From: JBBQUN01 sp963717115
GTDB lineage: Bacteria; Actinomycetota; Acidimicrobiia; Acidimicrobiales; SZUA-35
Assembly (NCBI GenBank): GCA_963717115.1
Contig: CAVQVO010000017.1
Span: 992,001-1,056,000, forward strand
Length of the DNA: 64,000 nucleotides
Direction: 5' to 3'
Made by a program: the position numbers and the translations under genes. Below are positions 34,939-43,139 of this stretch, one piece after another; position 1 is the first letter of the stretch, and each line of letters starts with the position of its first letter. Below the pieces are notes generated by a model. It saw only the letters and a list, made by a program, of their open reading frames with translations, made no database searches and was not told the origin of the DNA.

Positions 34939-37479
34939 TCAGAGCGAGCCGATGGCGTCGAGCCGGAGCCGGGCCCGGCCTTCCTCCCGCGACAGCGCTC
35001 GGTCGATGGTGGCGGTGATCCGCCACTCGTCGTAACCCTCGGGATCGCGCAGGATCTGGGTGACCGTGTCGCCGTCGACGAGGAAGCGACCCGACGATCG
35101 GGCCTCGGCATCGACCAGCAGCACGTCGTGTTCCTCCCAGTAGGGGGCCATCGCATCGACCAACGCATCGAGCGACCAATCCTCCGGGTTGGTGACCGAT
35201 CCGAGGATCACGGCGTGGCGGCGCATCGCCAACGACTGCACCCAGCGGAAGACCTCGTTGCGAACCAGGACCCGGAACCCGCGGACGTTGGCCGTGACGT
35301 CGTGTTCGTCGACGGAGCGAACCTCGGGCTCGACGATTCCGTCCCCGGCGATGAGCGAGTCCCACTCGTCGATGAGGCTGGAGTCGACCTGGCGGATGAC
35401 GGCACCCAGCCATTCGATGACGTCATCGAGCTCGTCGGTCTTCGCGTCCTCCGGAACGTTCTGGCGAAGCCCTTTGTAGACGTCGGAGAGATAGCGCAGC
35501 AGCACGCCTTCGCTGCGCTTGAGTCCGTAGTGGCCGATGTACTCGGTGAACGTCATCCCTTCCTCGAACATCTCGCGGACCACCGACTTCGGTTGGACGT
35601 TGTTCGACCCCACCCAGGGGTGACGGAGGCGGAACTCGTCGAACCGGTCGTAGAGCCACTGCTTGTTGGGTCGTGGTGGTTCGACCTCGGCCAATCGGGC
35701 CATGCGCTCGTCGTACTCGACGCCGCTCGACTTCATCTCGGCCATGGCGGCGTCCTTGGCCTTGTTGAGTTGGGCGGCGATGATGACGCCCGGGTTCTCC
35801 ATGATCGACTCGATGATCGTCACGATGTCGAGCGCGTGCAGGAGTTCGAGCCCCTCGATCGGCTCGTCGACCTGCCCGATCGCCTCGATGGCCCAGAGCG
35901 ACAGTGGCTGGTGCAGCGCGAACTCGTCCTGGAGGTCGAAGTTGACCCGAACCCGGCGACCCCATTCGTCGGGTTCGGCCGGGAACTCCAGGAGCTCGGC
36001 ATCGACCAACGACCGGTAGATGGCGATCGCTCGCCGGATGTGGTTGCGGCGCCGGCGCTTGGTCTCGTGATTGTCGGTCATGAGGGAGCGGACCGACCCG
36101 CAACCGTCACCGGGTCGATCGAGCAGGCTCATCACCATCTGGTGATTGACCCCGAAACTCGACACCAGGGGTTCGGGTTCGCCGTTCACCATCTTGGTGA
36201 AGCTGTCCTCGGTCCAGTGGGCATACCCCCGCTCCGGTGGCTTCTTCTTCACGACCTTCTTCTTGCCCTCCTTCGCTGCCGCCTTCTCCTCGGCCCGCAG
36301 GTTCTCGACGACGTGGGGAGGGGCCTGGACCCAGACCGTGCCCTCGTCGTCGAAGCCCTTGCGGCCGGCCCGTCCCGCGATCTGGGCGAACTCCCGGTTC
36401 GACAGGGTGCGGACGCTGGTCCCGTCGTACTTGCAGAGCTGGGTGAACAGCACCGTGCGAATCGGCACGTTGACCCCGACCCCGAGCGTGTCGGTGCCAC
36501 AGATGATCTTGAGGAGGCCGTCCTGGGCCAACTTCTCGACCAGCAGGCGGTACTTGGGCAGCAGCCCGGCGTGATGGACGCCGATCCCGCCGGTCAGATA
36601 CCGCCGCAGGTCCTTGCCGATCGGCGTGTCGAACCGGAACCCGCCGATGGCGACCTTGATCTGCTCCTTCTCGGCCTTGGTCAGCGGATCGAGCGAGAGA
36701 TAGCCCTGGGCCGCTTCGGTGGCCTCCCGCTGGGTGAAGTGCACGAGATAGATGGGTGCCCGGCCCGACGCCAGGAGTTCTTCGATCGAGGCGTGCAGCG
36801 TGGTGTGGCGGTACTCGAAATCGAGCGGCACCGGTCGTTGGTGGGACGAGACCGTGATCGTCGGTCGACCCGTTCGCCGGGTGAGGTCGCGCTCGAAGAA
36901 GTCGGTGCGGCCCAGCGTCGCCGAAATCAGCAGGAACTGGACGTGGGGCAGTTCGAGGAGCGGCACCTGCCAGGCCCAACCCCGTTGGGGATCGGCGTAG
37001 TAGTGGAACTCGTCGGCGATGACGACGTCGACGTCGGCCTCGGCGCCGTCTCGCAGCGCCCAGTTCGCCAGGATCTCCGCGGTGCAACAGATGATCGGGG
37101 CGTCCGGATTGATGCGGGCGTCCCCGGTGATCATCCCGACCCGGTCGGCACCGAAGTCCCGGCGGAGCGCGAAGAACTTCTCCGACACCAGGGCCTTGAT
37201 CGGTGCGGTGTAGACACTGCGCCGGCCGGCCGCCAGGGCCGCGAAGTGTGCGGCGGCGGCCACGAGCGACTTTCCGGAGCCGGTCGGGGTGTTCAGGATG
37301 ACGTTGTTGCCGGCGAGCAGTTCGAGAATGGCTTCTTCCTGCGCGTCGTAGAGGGCGAGGCCCTGCTCGGCGACGAAGTCGATGAACCCGTCGACGATGG
37401 CATCGGGTCCGGGTTCGGGCGATCCCGGCACGGGCGACGGCAGGTGGCGGATCAGCGGGGGTCGATCGTCGCTCGGCAT
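34939..37479 (-). CDS. DUF3516 superfamily II helicase
   Basis: An 846-residue ATP-dependent RNA helicase-like protein of the actinobacterial DUF3516 family, related to Ski2/Mtr4-type helicases. The N-terminal RecA domain has Walker A PTGSGKS (residues 64-70), TAPIKALVSEKFF, a DEFH box (VIADEFHYY) in place of DEAH/DEVH, and the SAT motif. The second domain has GVHHAGLLPKYR and QIAGRAGRKGFDD. After a Lys-rich insert, about 420 residues belong to DUF3516. It probably unwinds structured RNA during turnover or ribosome biogenesis. The ATG at 37479 has TAGGTT six bases upstream. It is monocistronic and divergent from the DUF2461 gene. Confidence 0.92.
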   Translation of the reverse strand: MPSDDRPPLIRHLPSPVPGSPEPGPDAIVDGFIDFVAEQGLALYDAQEEAILELLAGNNVILNTPTGSGKSLVAAAAHFAALAAGRRSVYTAPIKALVSEKFFALRRDFGADRVGMITGDARINPDAPIICCTAEILANWALRDGAEADVDVVIADEFHYYADPQRGWAWQVPLLELPHVQFLLISATLGRTDFFERDLTRRTGRPTITVSSHQRPVPLDFEYRHTTLHASIEELLASGRAPIYLVHFTQREATEAAQGYLSLDPLTKAEKEQIKVAIGGFRFDTPIGKDLRRYLTGGIGVHHAGLLPKYRLLVEKLAQDGLLKIICGTDTLGVGVNVPIRTVLFTQLCKYDGTSVRTLSNREFAQIAGRAGRKGFDDEGTVWVQAPPHVVENLRAEEKAAAKEGKKKVVKKKPPERGYAHWTEDSFTKMVNGEPEPLVSSFGVNHQMVMSLLDRPGDGCGSVRSLMTDNHETKRRRRNHIRRAIAIYRSLVDAELLEFPAEPDEWGRRVRVNFDLQDEFALHQPLSLWAIEAIGQVDEPIEGLELLHALDIVTIIESIMENPGVIIAAQLNKAKDAAMAEMKSSGVEYDERMARLAEVEPPRPNKQWLYDRFDEFRLRHPWVGSNNVQPKSVVREMFEEGMTFTEYIGHYGLKRSEGVLLRYLSDVYKGLRQNVPEDAKTDELDDVIEWLGAVIRQVDSSLIDEWDSLIAGDGIVEPEVRSVDEHDVTANVRGFRVLVRNEVFRWVQSLAMRRHAVILGSVTNPEDWSLDALVDAMAPYWEEHDVLLVDAEARSSGRFLVDGDTVTQILRDPEGYDEWRITATIDRALSREEGRARLRLDAIGSL

Positions 37480-37485
37480 CGTTTC

Positions 37486-37491
37486 AACCTA
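37486..37491 (-). promoter_or_regulatory. -10 element (TAGGTT) of the helicase gene
   Basis: TAGGTT ends six bases before the ATG at 37479. Confidence 0.5.
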
Positions 37492-37514
37492 CTGCCGGGC
37501 CGGACCGGCGATGG

Positions 37515-37520
37515 TACGGT
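37515..37520 (+). promoter_or_regulatory. -10 element (TACGGT) of the DUF2461 gene
   Basis: TACGGT ends eight bases before the ATG at 37529. It is divergent from the helicase -10 only 23 bases away. Confidence 0.5.
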
Positions 37521-37528
37521 CGGCGCCC

Positions 37529-38191
37529 ATGACGTTCAAGGGGCTGCCCGAGGCCGGGATGGCGTTCTACCGCGAGCTCGACGCCGACAACTCCAAGGTG
37601 TTCTGGACCGCCAACAAGGCTCGCTTCGACGAAGACGTGAAGCAGCCGGTGTCGGAGCTGTGCGACGAGCTGTCGGAGTACGGCATCTTCAAGGTCTTCC
37701 GGCCCTACAACGACGTCCGCTTCGCGAAGGGTCGCCCGCCCTACAAGACCGCTCAGGGCGCGTACACCGAGGGTGAGGGAGGGGCCGGTTACTACTTCCA
37801 GTTCTCGGCCGACGGTCTCATGGCCGGGTCCGGCTACTACAGCATGGCCCGGGACCAACTCGAGCGTTTCCGGGCGGCCATCGACGATGAAACCCTCGGA
37901 CCGGATCTGGCCGAGTTGGTGGCCGCCGTTCCGAAGACCTACGCCGTCGGTGCCATGGAATCGCTGAAGACCGCTCCCCGTGGCTTTCCCAAGGACCATC
38001 CCCGGATCGAGTTGCTCCGCCGCAAGGGGCTGATGATCTCGAAGGACTTCGGGGCGCCGAAATGGCTGCACACCAAGGCCGTCGTCGCCCGGATCCGCCA
38101 GGTCTGGGACGACGCCCGACCGGTCAACGACTGGCTCGACGCCAACGTCGGCCCGTCGCATCTCGAACCCGAGGCGTTCGGCCGGAGCTAG
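37529..38191 (+). CDS. DUF2461 family protein
   Basis: A 220-residue member of DUF2461 (TIGR02453). The hallmark features are FYRELDADNSKVFWTANKA, the FKVFRPYNDVRFAKGRPPYKT segment (in part), YYFQFSADGLMAGSGYY, and the C-terminal GFPKDHPRIELLRRKGL. No enzyme activity has been assigned to the family as far as I know. I chose the ATG at 37529, which begins the conserved region and has a leaderless -10 eight bases upstream; an in-frame extension reaches back into the divergent helicase gene and is not real. It converges with cofE. Confidence 0.9.
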   Translation: MTFKGLPEAGMAFYRELDADNSKVFWTANKARFDEDVKQPVSELCDELSEYGIFKVFRPYNDVRFAKGRPPYKTAQGAYTEGEGGAGYYFQFSADGLMAGSGYYSMARDQLERFRAAIDDETLGPDLAELVAAVPKTYAVGAMESLKTAPRGFPKDHPRIELLRRKGLMISKDFGAPKWLHTKAVVARIRQVWDDARPVNDWLDANVGPSHLEPEAFGRS

Positions 38192-38218
38192 CGGCCGGGG
38201 TCGCCGACGCGACGGCCC

Positions 38219-38944
38219 TCAGCGGAACAGGTCCTCGGAGTTGTGGCGAACGACCTCGCCAACGACGCTGCCCTCACCCATCCACGCCGGATCGATACCC
38301 CGGATCAGGGCCACGGCGATGCCGGTCGACTTGCCGCGAACCAGCTCGGCAGCGCCGGCGAGTTCGTCGACCAGGCAGACCTCGGTCACGTGCAGCTCCC
38401 GTCCCGTCGCATCCTCGGTGCCCCGGAGATCGAGGATCGGTTTGATGCCGGCGCACCCGAGGGCGATGTCGGTCAGTCCGCGACGCCACGGCCGTCCGAA
38501 GGTGTCGGCGACGACGATCGCCACGTCGACTCCGGCGCGGCCCTTGATCGCATCCCGGAGACGCCGGGCCGAACGGTCGGAGTCCTCGGGCAGCAGGCAC
38601 GCGATGTCGGGCGCCACGTTGGAGCGGTCGATTCCCGAGTTCGCGCAGATGAAGCCGTGCCTGGTCTCGGTGATGATCAGATCGCCGCGGCGACGAATCA
38701 CCCGCTTGGCCTCGGCCAGGACCAGCGGCTTGTGCGAGAGCGGATCGTCGGGATCGACCCGGACCAGCCGATCCTCGGCCTTCGAAACGACCTTCTGACT
38801 CACGATCAGCACGTCGTTGTCGGTCAACGGCTCGTCGTCGCCCAGTGACGAGGCGCACGCAGCCAGGATCATCCCGGCGAGGTCGTCACCCGGTCCGATC
38901 TCGGGTAGGCCGCCGATGGGGATGATCTCGAGCCGTCGAAGCAT
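38219..38944 (-). CDS. cofE: coenzyme F420-0:L-glutamate ligase
   Basis: Adds glutamate residues to F420-0 to build the polyglutamate tail. The 241 residues cover the single CofE domain: VLIVSQKVVSKAEDR, HGFICANSGIDRSNV, the SDRSARRLRDAI helix, VVADTFGRPWRRGLTDIALGCAG (in part) and DELAGAAELVRGKS. It is the short, archaeal-type form. The mycobacterial homologue FbiB carries an additional C-terminal flavin reductase domain that is absent here, so dehydro-F420-0 reduction would need another protein. cofD lies 1.2 kb upstream on the same strand, separated by a repeat array and a lipoprotein gene. The ATG lies 12 bases from the repeats. Confidence 0.93.
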   Translation of the reverse strand: MLRRLEIIPIGGLPEIGPGDDLAGMILAACASSLGDDEPLTDNDVLIVSQKVVSKAEDRLVRVDPDDPLSHKPLVLAEAKRVIRRRGDLIITETRHGFICANSGIDRSNVAPDIACLLPEDSDRSARRLRDAIKGRAGVDVAIVVADTFGRPWRRGLTDIALGCAGIKPILDLRGTEDATGRELHVTEVCLVDELAGAAELVRGKSTGIAVALIRGIDPAWMGEGSVVGEVVRHNSEDLFR

Positions 38945-38956
38945 CGCAGCAGACTC

Positions 38957-39440
38957 TCACATTGGTTCGGCTGGCGCCTCACGCCTTCGGCGATCCGGGT
39001 CGTCGGCGCCGGAGCGGCCTCGTCCCTCGGCCGCGTGGGCTGGCGCTTCACGCCTGCGGCGATCCGGGTCGTCGGTGCCGGAGCGGCCTCGTCCCTCGGC
39101 CGCGTGGGCGGGCGCCTCACGCCTTCGGCGATCTGGGTCGTCGAGACGCTGCGGCCTCGTCCCTCGGCCGCGTGGGCGGGCGCCTCACGCCTGCGGCGAT
39201 CTGGGTCGTCGAGACGCTGCGGCCTCGTCCCTCGGCCGCGTGGGCTGGCGCTCACATTGGTTCGGCTGGCGCCTCACGCCTTCGGCGATCTGGGTCGTCG
39301 GGACGCTGCGGCCTCGTCCCTCGGCCGCGTGGGCGGGCGCCTCACGCCTTCGGCGATCTGGGTCGTCGAGACGCTGCGGCCTCGTCCCTCGGCCGCGTGG
39401 GCGGGCGCCTCACGCCTGCGGCGATCCCGTCGGTGCTCAG
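38957..39440. repeat. array of about six 68-bp structured tandem repeats
   Basis: This 490-base gap holds no gene. Copies of a 68-bp unit (consensus beginning GGGCGCCTCACGCCTKCGG and ending CTCGGCCGCGTGGGC) run head to tail. Two of them are preceded by a 20-base insert containing CTCACATTGGTTCGGCTGG. Each unit has two inverted repeats: CGCC/GGCG around TTC or TGC, and GCGGCC/GGCCGC around TCGTCCCTC. Apparent long frames across it are repeat translations. Confidence 0.93.
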
Positions 39441-40030
39441 GCGTTGGTCACGAGGAGCTGGACGTACGCGATGCCCGCATCCTCGAAGACGTTCACGTTG
39501 ATCTGGTCGGTGTCGCCCTTGCTCATCAACGCGGTGCCGCTGAAGGCTCCGTCGGTCGTTGCGTCGCTGCGGAACGTCGACTCGTAGCCGACCGCTTCGA
39601 GGTCGCCGATCACGGTGTCGAACACCTCGGCCGGATCGCCGTCGACCTTGCCGGTCACCGAGTAGGCCACCGTGCCGTCGCCGCTGTCCATCCGGGAGGT
39701 CGACTCGATGGTCAGGCCGCTCGGCAGGGGCACATCGGGGAAGTCCTCGGGCAGCTCCTGGCCGCTCTCGAAGGTCATGGTGCCTTCGTCGCTCTCGATG
39801 ACCATGTTGCCCTCGTCGTCGACGGTCATCGAACCGTCGTCGGTCTGGATCGAGAAGGTGCCGTCGTCGGTGTCGATGTCGACGTCGCCGCCTCCGTTCG
39901 CCTCGGCGATCTGCTCGACGGCCTCGTCGGTGGCCTTCTCGGCGGCCTTGTCGGCGATGGCTCCACAGCCGGTGGTGATCAACACGGCTGCCACCGCGAA
40001 GAGGGGGGCAAGAGCGGGCGACCGTGACAT
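39437..40030 (-). CDS. small secreted lipoprotein, acidic
   Basis: A 197-residue lipoprotein starting at ATG 40030 with GGAGGGAAT as ribosome-binding site. The signal ends at the lipobox ITTGC near residue 22. A helical AIADKAAEKATDEAVEQIAE tract follows, then a Gly/Asp-rich segment of short repeats (DDGTFSIQTDDGSMTVDDEG), reminiscent of calcium-binding beta strands, and a globular C-terminal domain. The family is not recognised. Its last codons abut the 68-bp repeat array. It has its own upstream gap and is not obviously part of the F420 genes on either side. Confidence 0.8.
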   Translation of the reverse strand: MSRSPALAPLFAVAAVLITTGCGAIADKAAEKATDEAVEQIAEANGGGDVDIDTDDGTFSIQTDDGSMTVDDEGNMVIESDEGTMTFESGQELPEDFPDVPLPSGLTIESTSRMDSGDGTVAYSVTGKVDGDPAEVFDTVIGDLEAVGYESTFRSDATTDGAFSGTALMSKGDTDQINVNVFEDAGIAYVQLLVTNA

Positions 40031-40129
40031 GGGATTCCCTCCGAGACGAGCCGTCAAGCCCGTTCTGTTCGACATCTTTACCACGTCCATCGGCTGCAGG
40101 GAACCGGATCGTGAGCGTCGGAGGGCAGA

Positions 40130-41086
40130 TCAGCGCGCCGAGTCCGGGGGCTCGAGAACCGTCCGGGCCAGCGCCAAGGTCGTGTCGAGGTCGCGCATGA
40201 CGGTGGGCGCCACGATGCAGCGGACCCCGATCGCCTCGATCGCCGGTGCCAGGTCGGCGTCGACGGTGTCGACGACCAGCGTCCCGACGGTGTCGGCGTA
40301 CCACTCGGCGACGGCCAGCGCCGAGGCCTCCCGGCCCAACTCGTTCAGGAGCCGGTCGGCCGGACCCTTCAAGGCCCGCCCGCCGACGATCGGCGAGACG
40401 GCGACCACGTCACGACGTCGTGCGGCCAGAGCAGCCCGGACGCCGGGCACGGCCAGCACCGGGTCGATCGAGACGACGGGATTCGACGGTGCGATGATCA
40501 CGTGGTCGCTCGTCCGGATCGCCTCGATCACCCCAGGCGCCGGCGTCGCCGATTCGGCGCCGTCGAACCGCACCGCACTGACGGCGACGTCGTGATGGAG
40601 GCGCACGAAGTATTCCTGGAAGCCGACCTCCCCCTCGACCAGGGTGGTCACCATGGTCCGGAGCCGATCGTTCGACACCGGGAGCACGGTCAAGTCGAGG
40701 TCCCAGGCCGCAACGACATCGGCGGTGGCCTCGGCCAACGTGGCACCCTCCCGCAGTCGATGGGTGCGGAACAGGTGCGTCCCGAGATCGCGATCCCCGA
40801 GGTTGAACCAGTCGACGCCTCCGTAGCGGCCGATCATGTCCATGGCCTGCCACGTCTCGCCTTCGAGACCCCAGCCCCGCTCGGCGCTCACGGCGTCGGC
40901 CAGCGTGTAGGTGATCGTGTCGAGGTCGGGCGAGACGTGCAGCCCGTGCAGCTCGAGATCGTCGCCGACGTTGACGATGGCCACGAGATCCGGTCCGGGG
41001 ACGAGGCGCACGAGGCCGCGCAGCAACCGGGCAGCGCCGACACCGCCGCAGATCACCGCCGCGGTCCCGGCCGAGGCGGCGGTCAT
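40130..41086 (-). CDS. cofD: 2-phospho-L-lactate (or phosphoenolpyruvate) transferase of F420 synthesis
   Basis: CofD/FbiA joins the Fo deazaflavin to a guanylylated three-carbon acid to form F420-0 or dehydro-F420-0. The 318 residues have the glycine-rich VICGGVGAARLLRGL (11-25), VNVGDDLELHGLHVSPDLDT (38-57), WFNLGDRDLGTHLFRT (in part) and APSNPVVSIDP followed by VSPIVGGRALKGPADRLL (in part). It starts at the base next to the gmd stop codon, so it is the last gene of an operon with the GDP-sugar genes. In actinobacteria the donor is likely phosphoenolpyruvate; this is known for mycobacterial FbiA, not shown here. Confidence 0.94.
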   Translation of the reverse strand: MTAASAGTAAVICGGVGAARLLRGLVRLVPGPDLVAIVNVGDDLELHGLHVSPDLDTITYTLADAVSAERGWGLEGETWQAMDMIGRYGGVDWFNLGDRDLGTHLFRTHRLREGATLAEATADVVAAWDLDLTVLPVSNDRLRTMVTTLVEGEVGFQEYFVRLHHDVAVSAVRFDGAESATPAPGVIEAIRTSDHVIIAPSNPVVSIDPVLAVPGVRAALAARRRDVVAVSPIVGGRALKGPADRLLNELGREASALAVAEWYADTVGTLVVDTVDADLAPAIEAIGVRCIVAPTVMRDLDTTLALARTVLEPPDSAR

Positions 41087-42061
41087 CTAGACCCGCTGCT
41101 GGCGGGCGATGAGTTCCATGTCGCCTTCGACCATCATCTCGACGAGGGAGCGGAACGAGGTCTGGGGCTGCCAGTCCAGGTCGGCCCGAGCCTTGGCCGG
41201 ATCGCCGATGAGCAGGTCGACCTCGGCGGGGCGCATGAACCGCTCGTCCTGCACGACGTGGTCCTGCCAGTTCAGGCCGACATGGGCGAAGGCGATCTCG
41301 CAGAATTCCTGCACGCTGTGGGTCTCGCCGGTGGCGATCACGTAGTCCTCGGCCTTGTCCTGCTGGAGCATCGCCCACATCGCCTCGACGTAATCGCCGG
41401 CGAAGCCCCAGTCGCGTTGGGGATCCAGGTCACCGAGCGGCAGCTGATCGATGAGCCCGTGCTTGATCCGGGCGACGTGATGGGTGATCTTCCGAGTGAC
41501 GAACTCGAGGCCCCGGCGCGGGGACTCGTGGTTGAACAGGATGCCGCTGGTCGCATGGAGGTCGTAGGACTCCCGGTAGTTGACGGTGATCCAATGGCCG
41601 TAGAGCTTGGCCACCCCGTAGGGCGAGCGCGGGTAGAACGGCGTCGACTCGGTCTGGGGCACTGCCTGGACCTTGCCGAACATCTCCGACGACGAGGCCT
41701 GGTAGAAGCGGATGTCGCGGTCGACATCGCGGACGGCGTTCAGGAGGCGGGTCACGCCGAGGGCGGTCGTCTCACCGGTCAGGACGGCCTGTTGCCACGA
41801 GGTCTGGACGAACGACTGGGCCCCCAGGTTGTAGATCTCGGTCGGCTTCACCCGCCGGACCACGTCGTGCATCGACGCCTCGTCGAGCAGGTCGCCCTGC
41901 TCGATACGGATGTCGTCCTGGATGTGGGCGATGCGCTCGAAGTTGAGTGTCGAGGACCGTCGCACGATCCCGGCGACCTCGTAGCCCTTCTCGAGGAGGA
42001 ACTCGGCGAGGTAGGAACCGTCCTGCCCGGTCAGTCCCGTGATCAGTGCACGTTTGGTCAT
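41087..42061 (-). CDS. gmd: GDP-mannose 4,6-dehydratase
   Basis: Converts GDP-mannose to GDP-4-keto-6-deoxymannose using bound NADP. The 324 residues have the Rossmann motif ALITGLTGQDGSYLAEFLL (in part, 4-22), VRRSSTLNFERI, NLGAQSFVQTSW, SSSEMFG, the catalytic SPYGVAKLYGHW (YxxxK near 152) and HESPRRGLEFVTRKI. The ATG at 42061 starts inside the stop of the upstream reductase (ATGA), so the dehydratase and reductase are coupled. GDP-mannose would come from manA, manB and manC in this window. Confidence 0.96.
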   Translation of the reverse strand: MTKRALITGLTGQDGSYLAEFLLEKGYEVAGIVRRSSTLNFERIAHIQDDIRIEQGDLLDEASMHDVVRRVKPTEIYNLGAQSFVQTSWQQAVLTGETTALGVTRLLNAVRDVDRDIRFYQASSSEMFGKVQAVPQTESTPFYPRSPYGVAKLYGHWITVNYRESYDLHATSGILFNHESPRRGLEFVTRKITHHVARIKHGLIDQLPLGDLDPQRDWGFAGDYVEAMWAMLQQDKAEDYVIATGETHSVQEFCEIAFAHVGLNWQDHVVQDERFMRPAEVDLLIGDPAKARADLDWQPQTSFRSLVEMMVEGDMELIARQQRV

Positions 42062-43015
42062 GATGGCTCCTGTGGTTCTGGCGAGAGTTGTTCGGGCGCC
42101 GTCTCGGCGAGCGCCCGGGCTTCGGTCAAGACGTCGGTCAGGGTCTGCTCGAGCGGGATGGTCGGGGTCCACCCGGTGTCGGTGTGGAGGCGCTGCGCCG
42201 ATCCACGGTTGACCGGGACCTCGATGGGGCGAAGCAGCGCGGGGTCGACCGCCGTGGTGACCTCGACGGTGGCCATGGCGCGCATGGTGTCGAGGATCTC
42301 GCTCATGGCAACGTCGTGGCCCGTGCAGATGTTGTAGGTCCGGCCGGGCACGCCCCGTTCGGCCAGCAGCCGGTAGGCCCGGACCGTGTCGCGCACGTCG
42401 GTGAAGTCTCGTCGGGCGGTGAGGTCACCGTGGACCAGTTCGCCCCCGCCGGCCCGCTCGGCCTCGGCGATGCGGTGGGCGAAGGCCGGCACCACGAACC
42501 GCGGGGACTGTCCGGGACCGATGTGGTTGAACGGTCGGGCGATCACGATGTCGAGGTCGGCGTTGCACTGGAACTGCTGGGCCAGGATCTCGGCCGCCAG
42601 CTTCGACGACCCCGTAGGGCGAGGCCGGGTTCGGTGGCTGCTCGTCGAGGATCGGCATGGCCGACGGGTCGAGGGGTCCGTAGACGTCGGCACTCGAGAT
42701 GAGGACGAGACGATCGACGCCTGCGGCTTCGGCCGCTTCGAGCACGGCGAGCGTGCCCTCGGTGTTGACCCGCCAGGTCTGCCGGGCGGCCCGCCACGAG
42801 GCACCGACGTCGCTCCACCCGGCGAGGTGGTAGATCACGTCGGGTGCGGCGGCGGCGACGAACTCGGCCCAGCCCTCGAAGTCGAGCAGATCCGGTCCGG
42901 GCTGCGTCGGATCGTTGAGATCGCTCCCGACCGCCGTGTCGCCGGCGTCGGCCAGATGCCGCATGAGGTGCGGACCGACGAATCCGGACGCACCGGTCAC
43001 AAGAGCTCTGGCCAC
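42058..43015 (-). CDS. GDP-4-keto-6-deoxymannose reductase-like SDR (one frame break)
   Basis: About 318 residues after repair. An extended SDR with VTGASGFVGPHLMRHLADAG (6-25), YHLAGWSDVGASW, SADVYG, then a break in the C run at 42610-42613. Removing one base restores SPYGSSKLAAEIL, the catalytic YxxxK, and the second part continues with VIARPFNHIGPGQSPRFVVP and DFTDVRDTVRAY. The FNHIGPGQ motif and gmd linkage fit an Rmd-type reductase making GDP-rhamnose or a related 6-deoxysugar. It starts at GTG 43015, with TAACCT six bases upstream, and leads the gmd-cofD operon. Confidence 0.85.
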
Positions 43016-43021
43016 GGCGCC

Positions 43022-43027
43022 AGGTTA
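43022..43027 (-). promoter_or_regulatory. -10 element (TAACCT) of the reductase-gmd-cofD operon
   Basis: TAACCT ends six bases before the GTG at 43015. Confidence 0.5.
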
Positions 43028-43124
43028 GCGAGGGGTCCGGCCGTTCCGAGCCGACGCCCCACGCGGCCCGAACTCGATCCGGGTCGGGAAGGCAGGGGTG
43101 CCCGGTGGAACGATCGGGGAGCGA

Positions 43125-43130
43125 TAGTCT
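43125..43130 (+). promoter_or_regulatory. -10 element (TAGTCT) of the large GT2 gene
   Basis: TAGTCT ends nine bases before the GTG at 43140. Confidence 0.45.
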
Positions 43131-43139
43131 GCGAGCCTC

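Noticed and set aside
38817..39587. Long open frames on both strands across the 68-bp array
   Set aside because: The translations are the repeat unit read in different frames, with no domain and period-locked residues. The true genes are cofE and the lipoprotein on either side.
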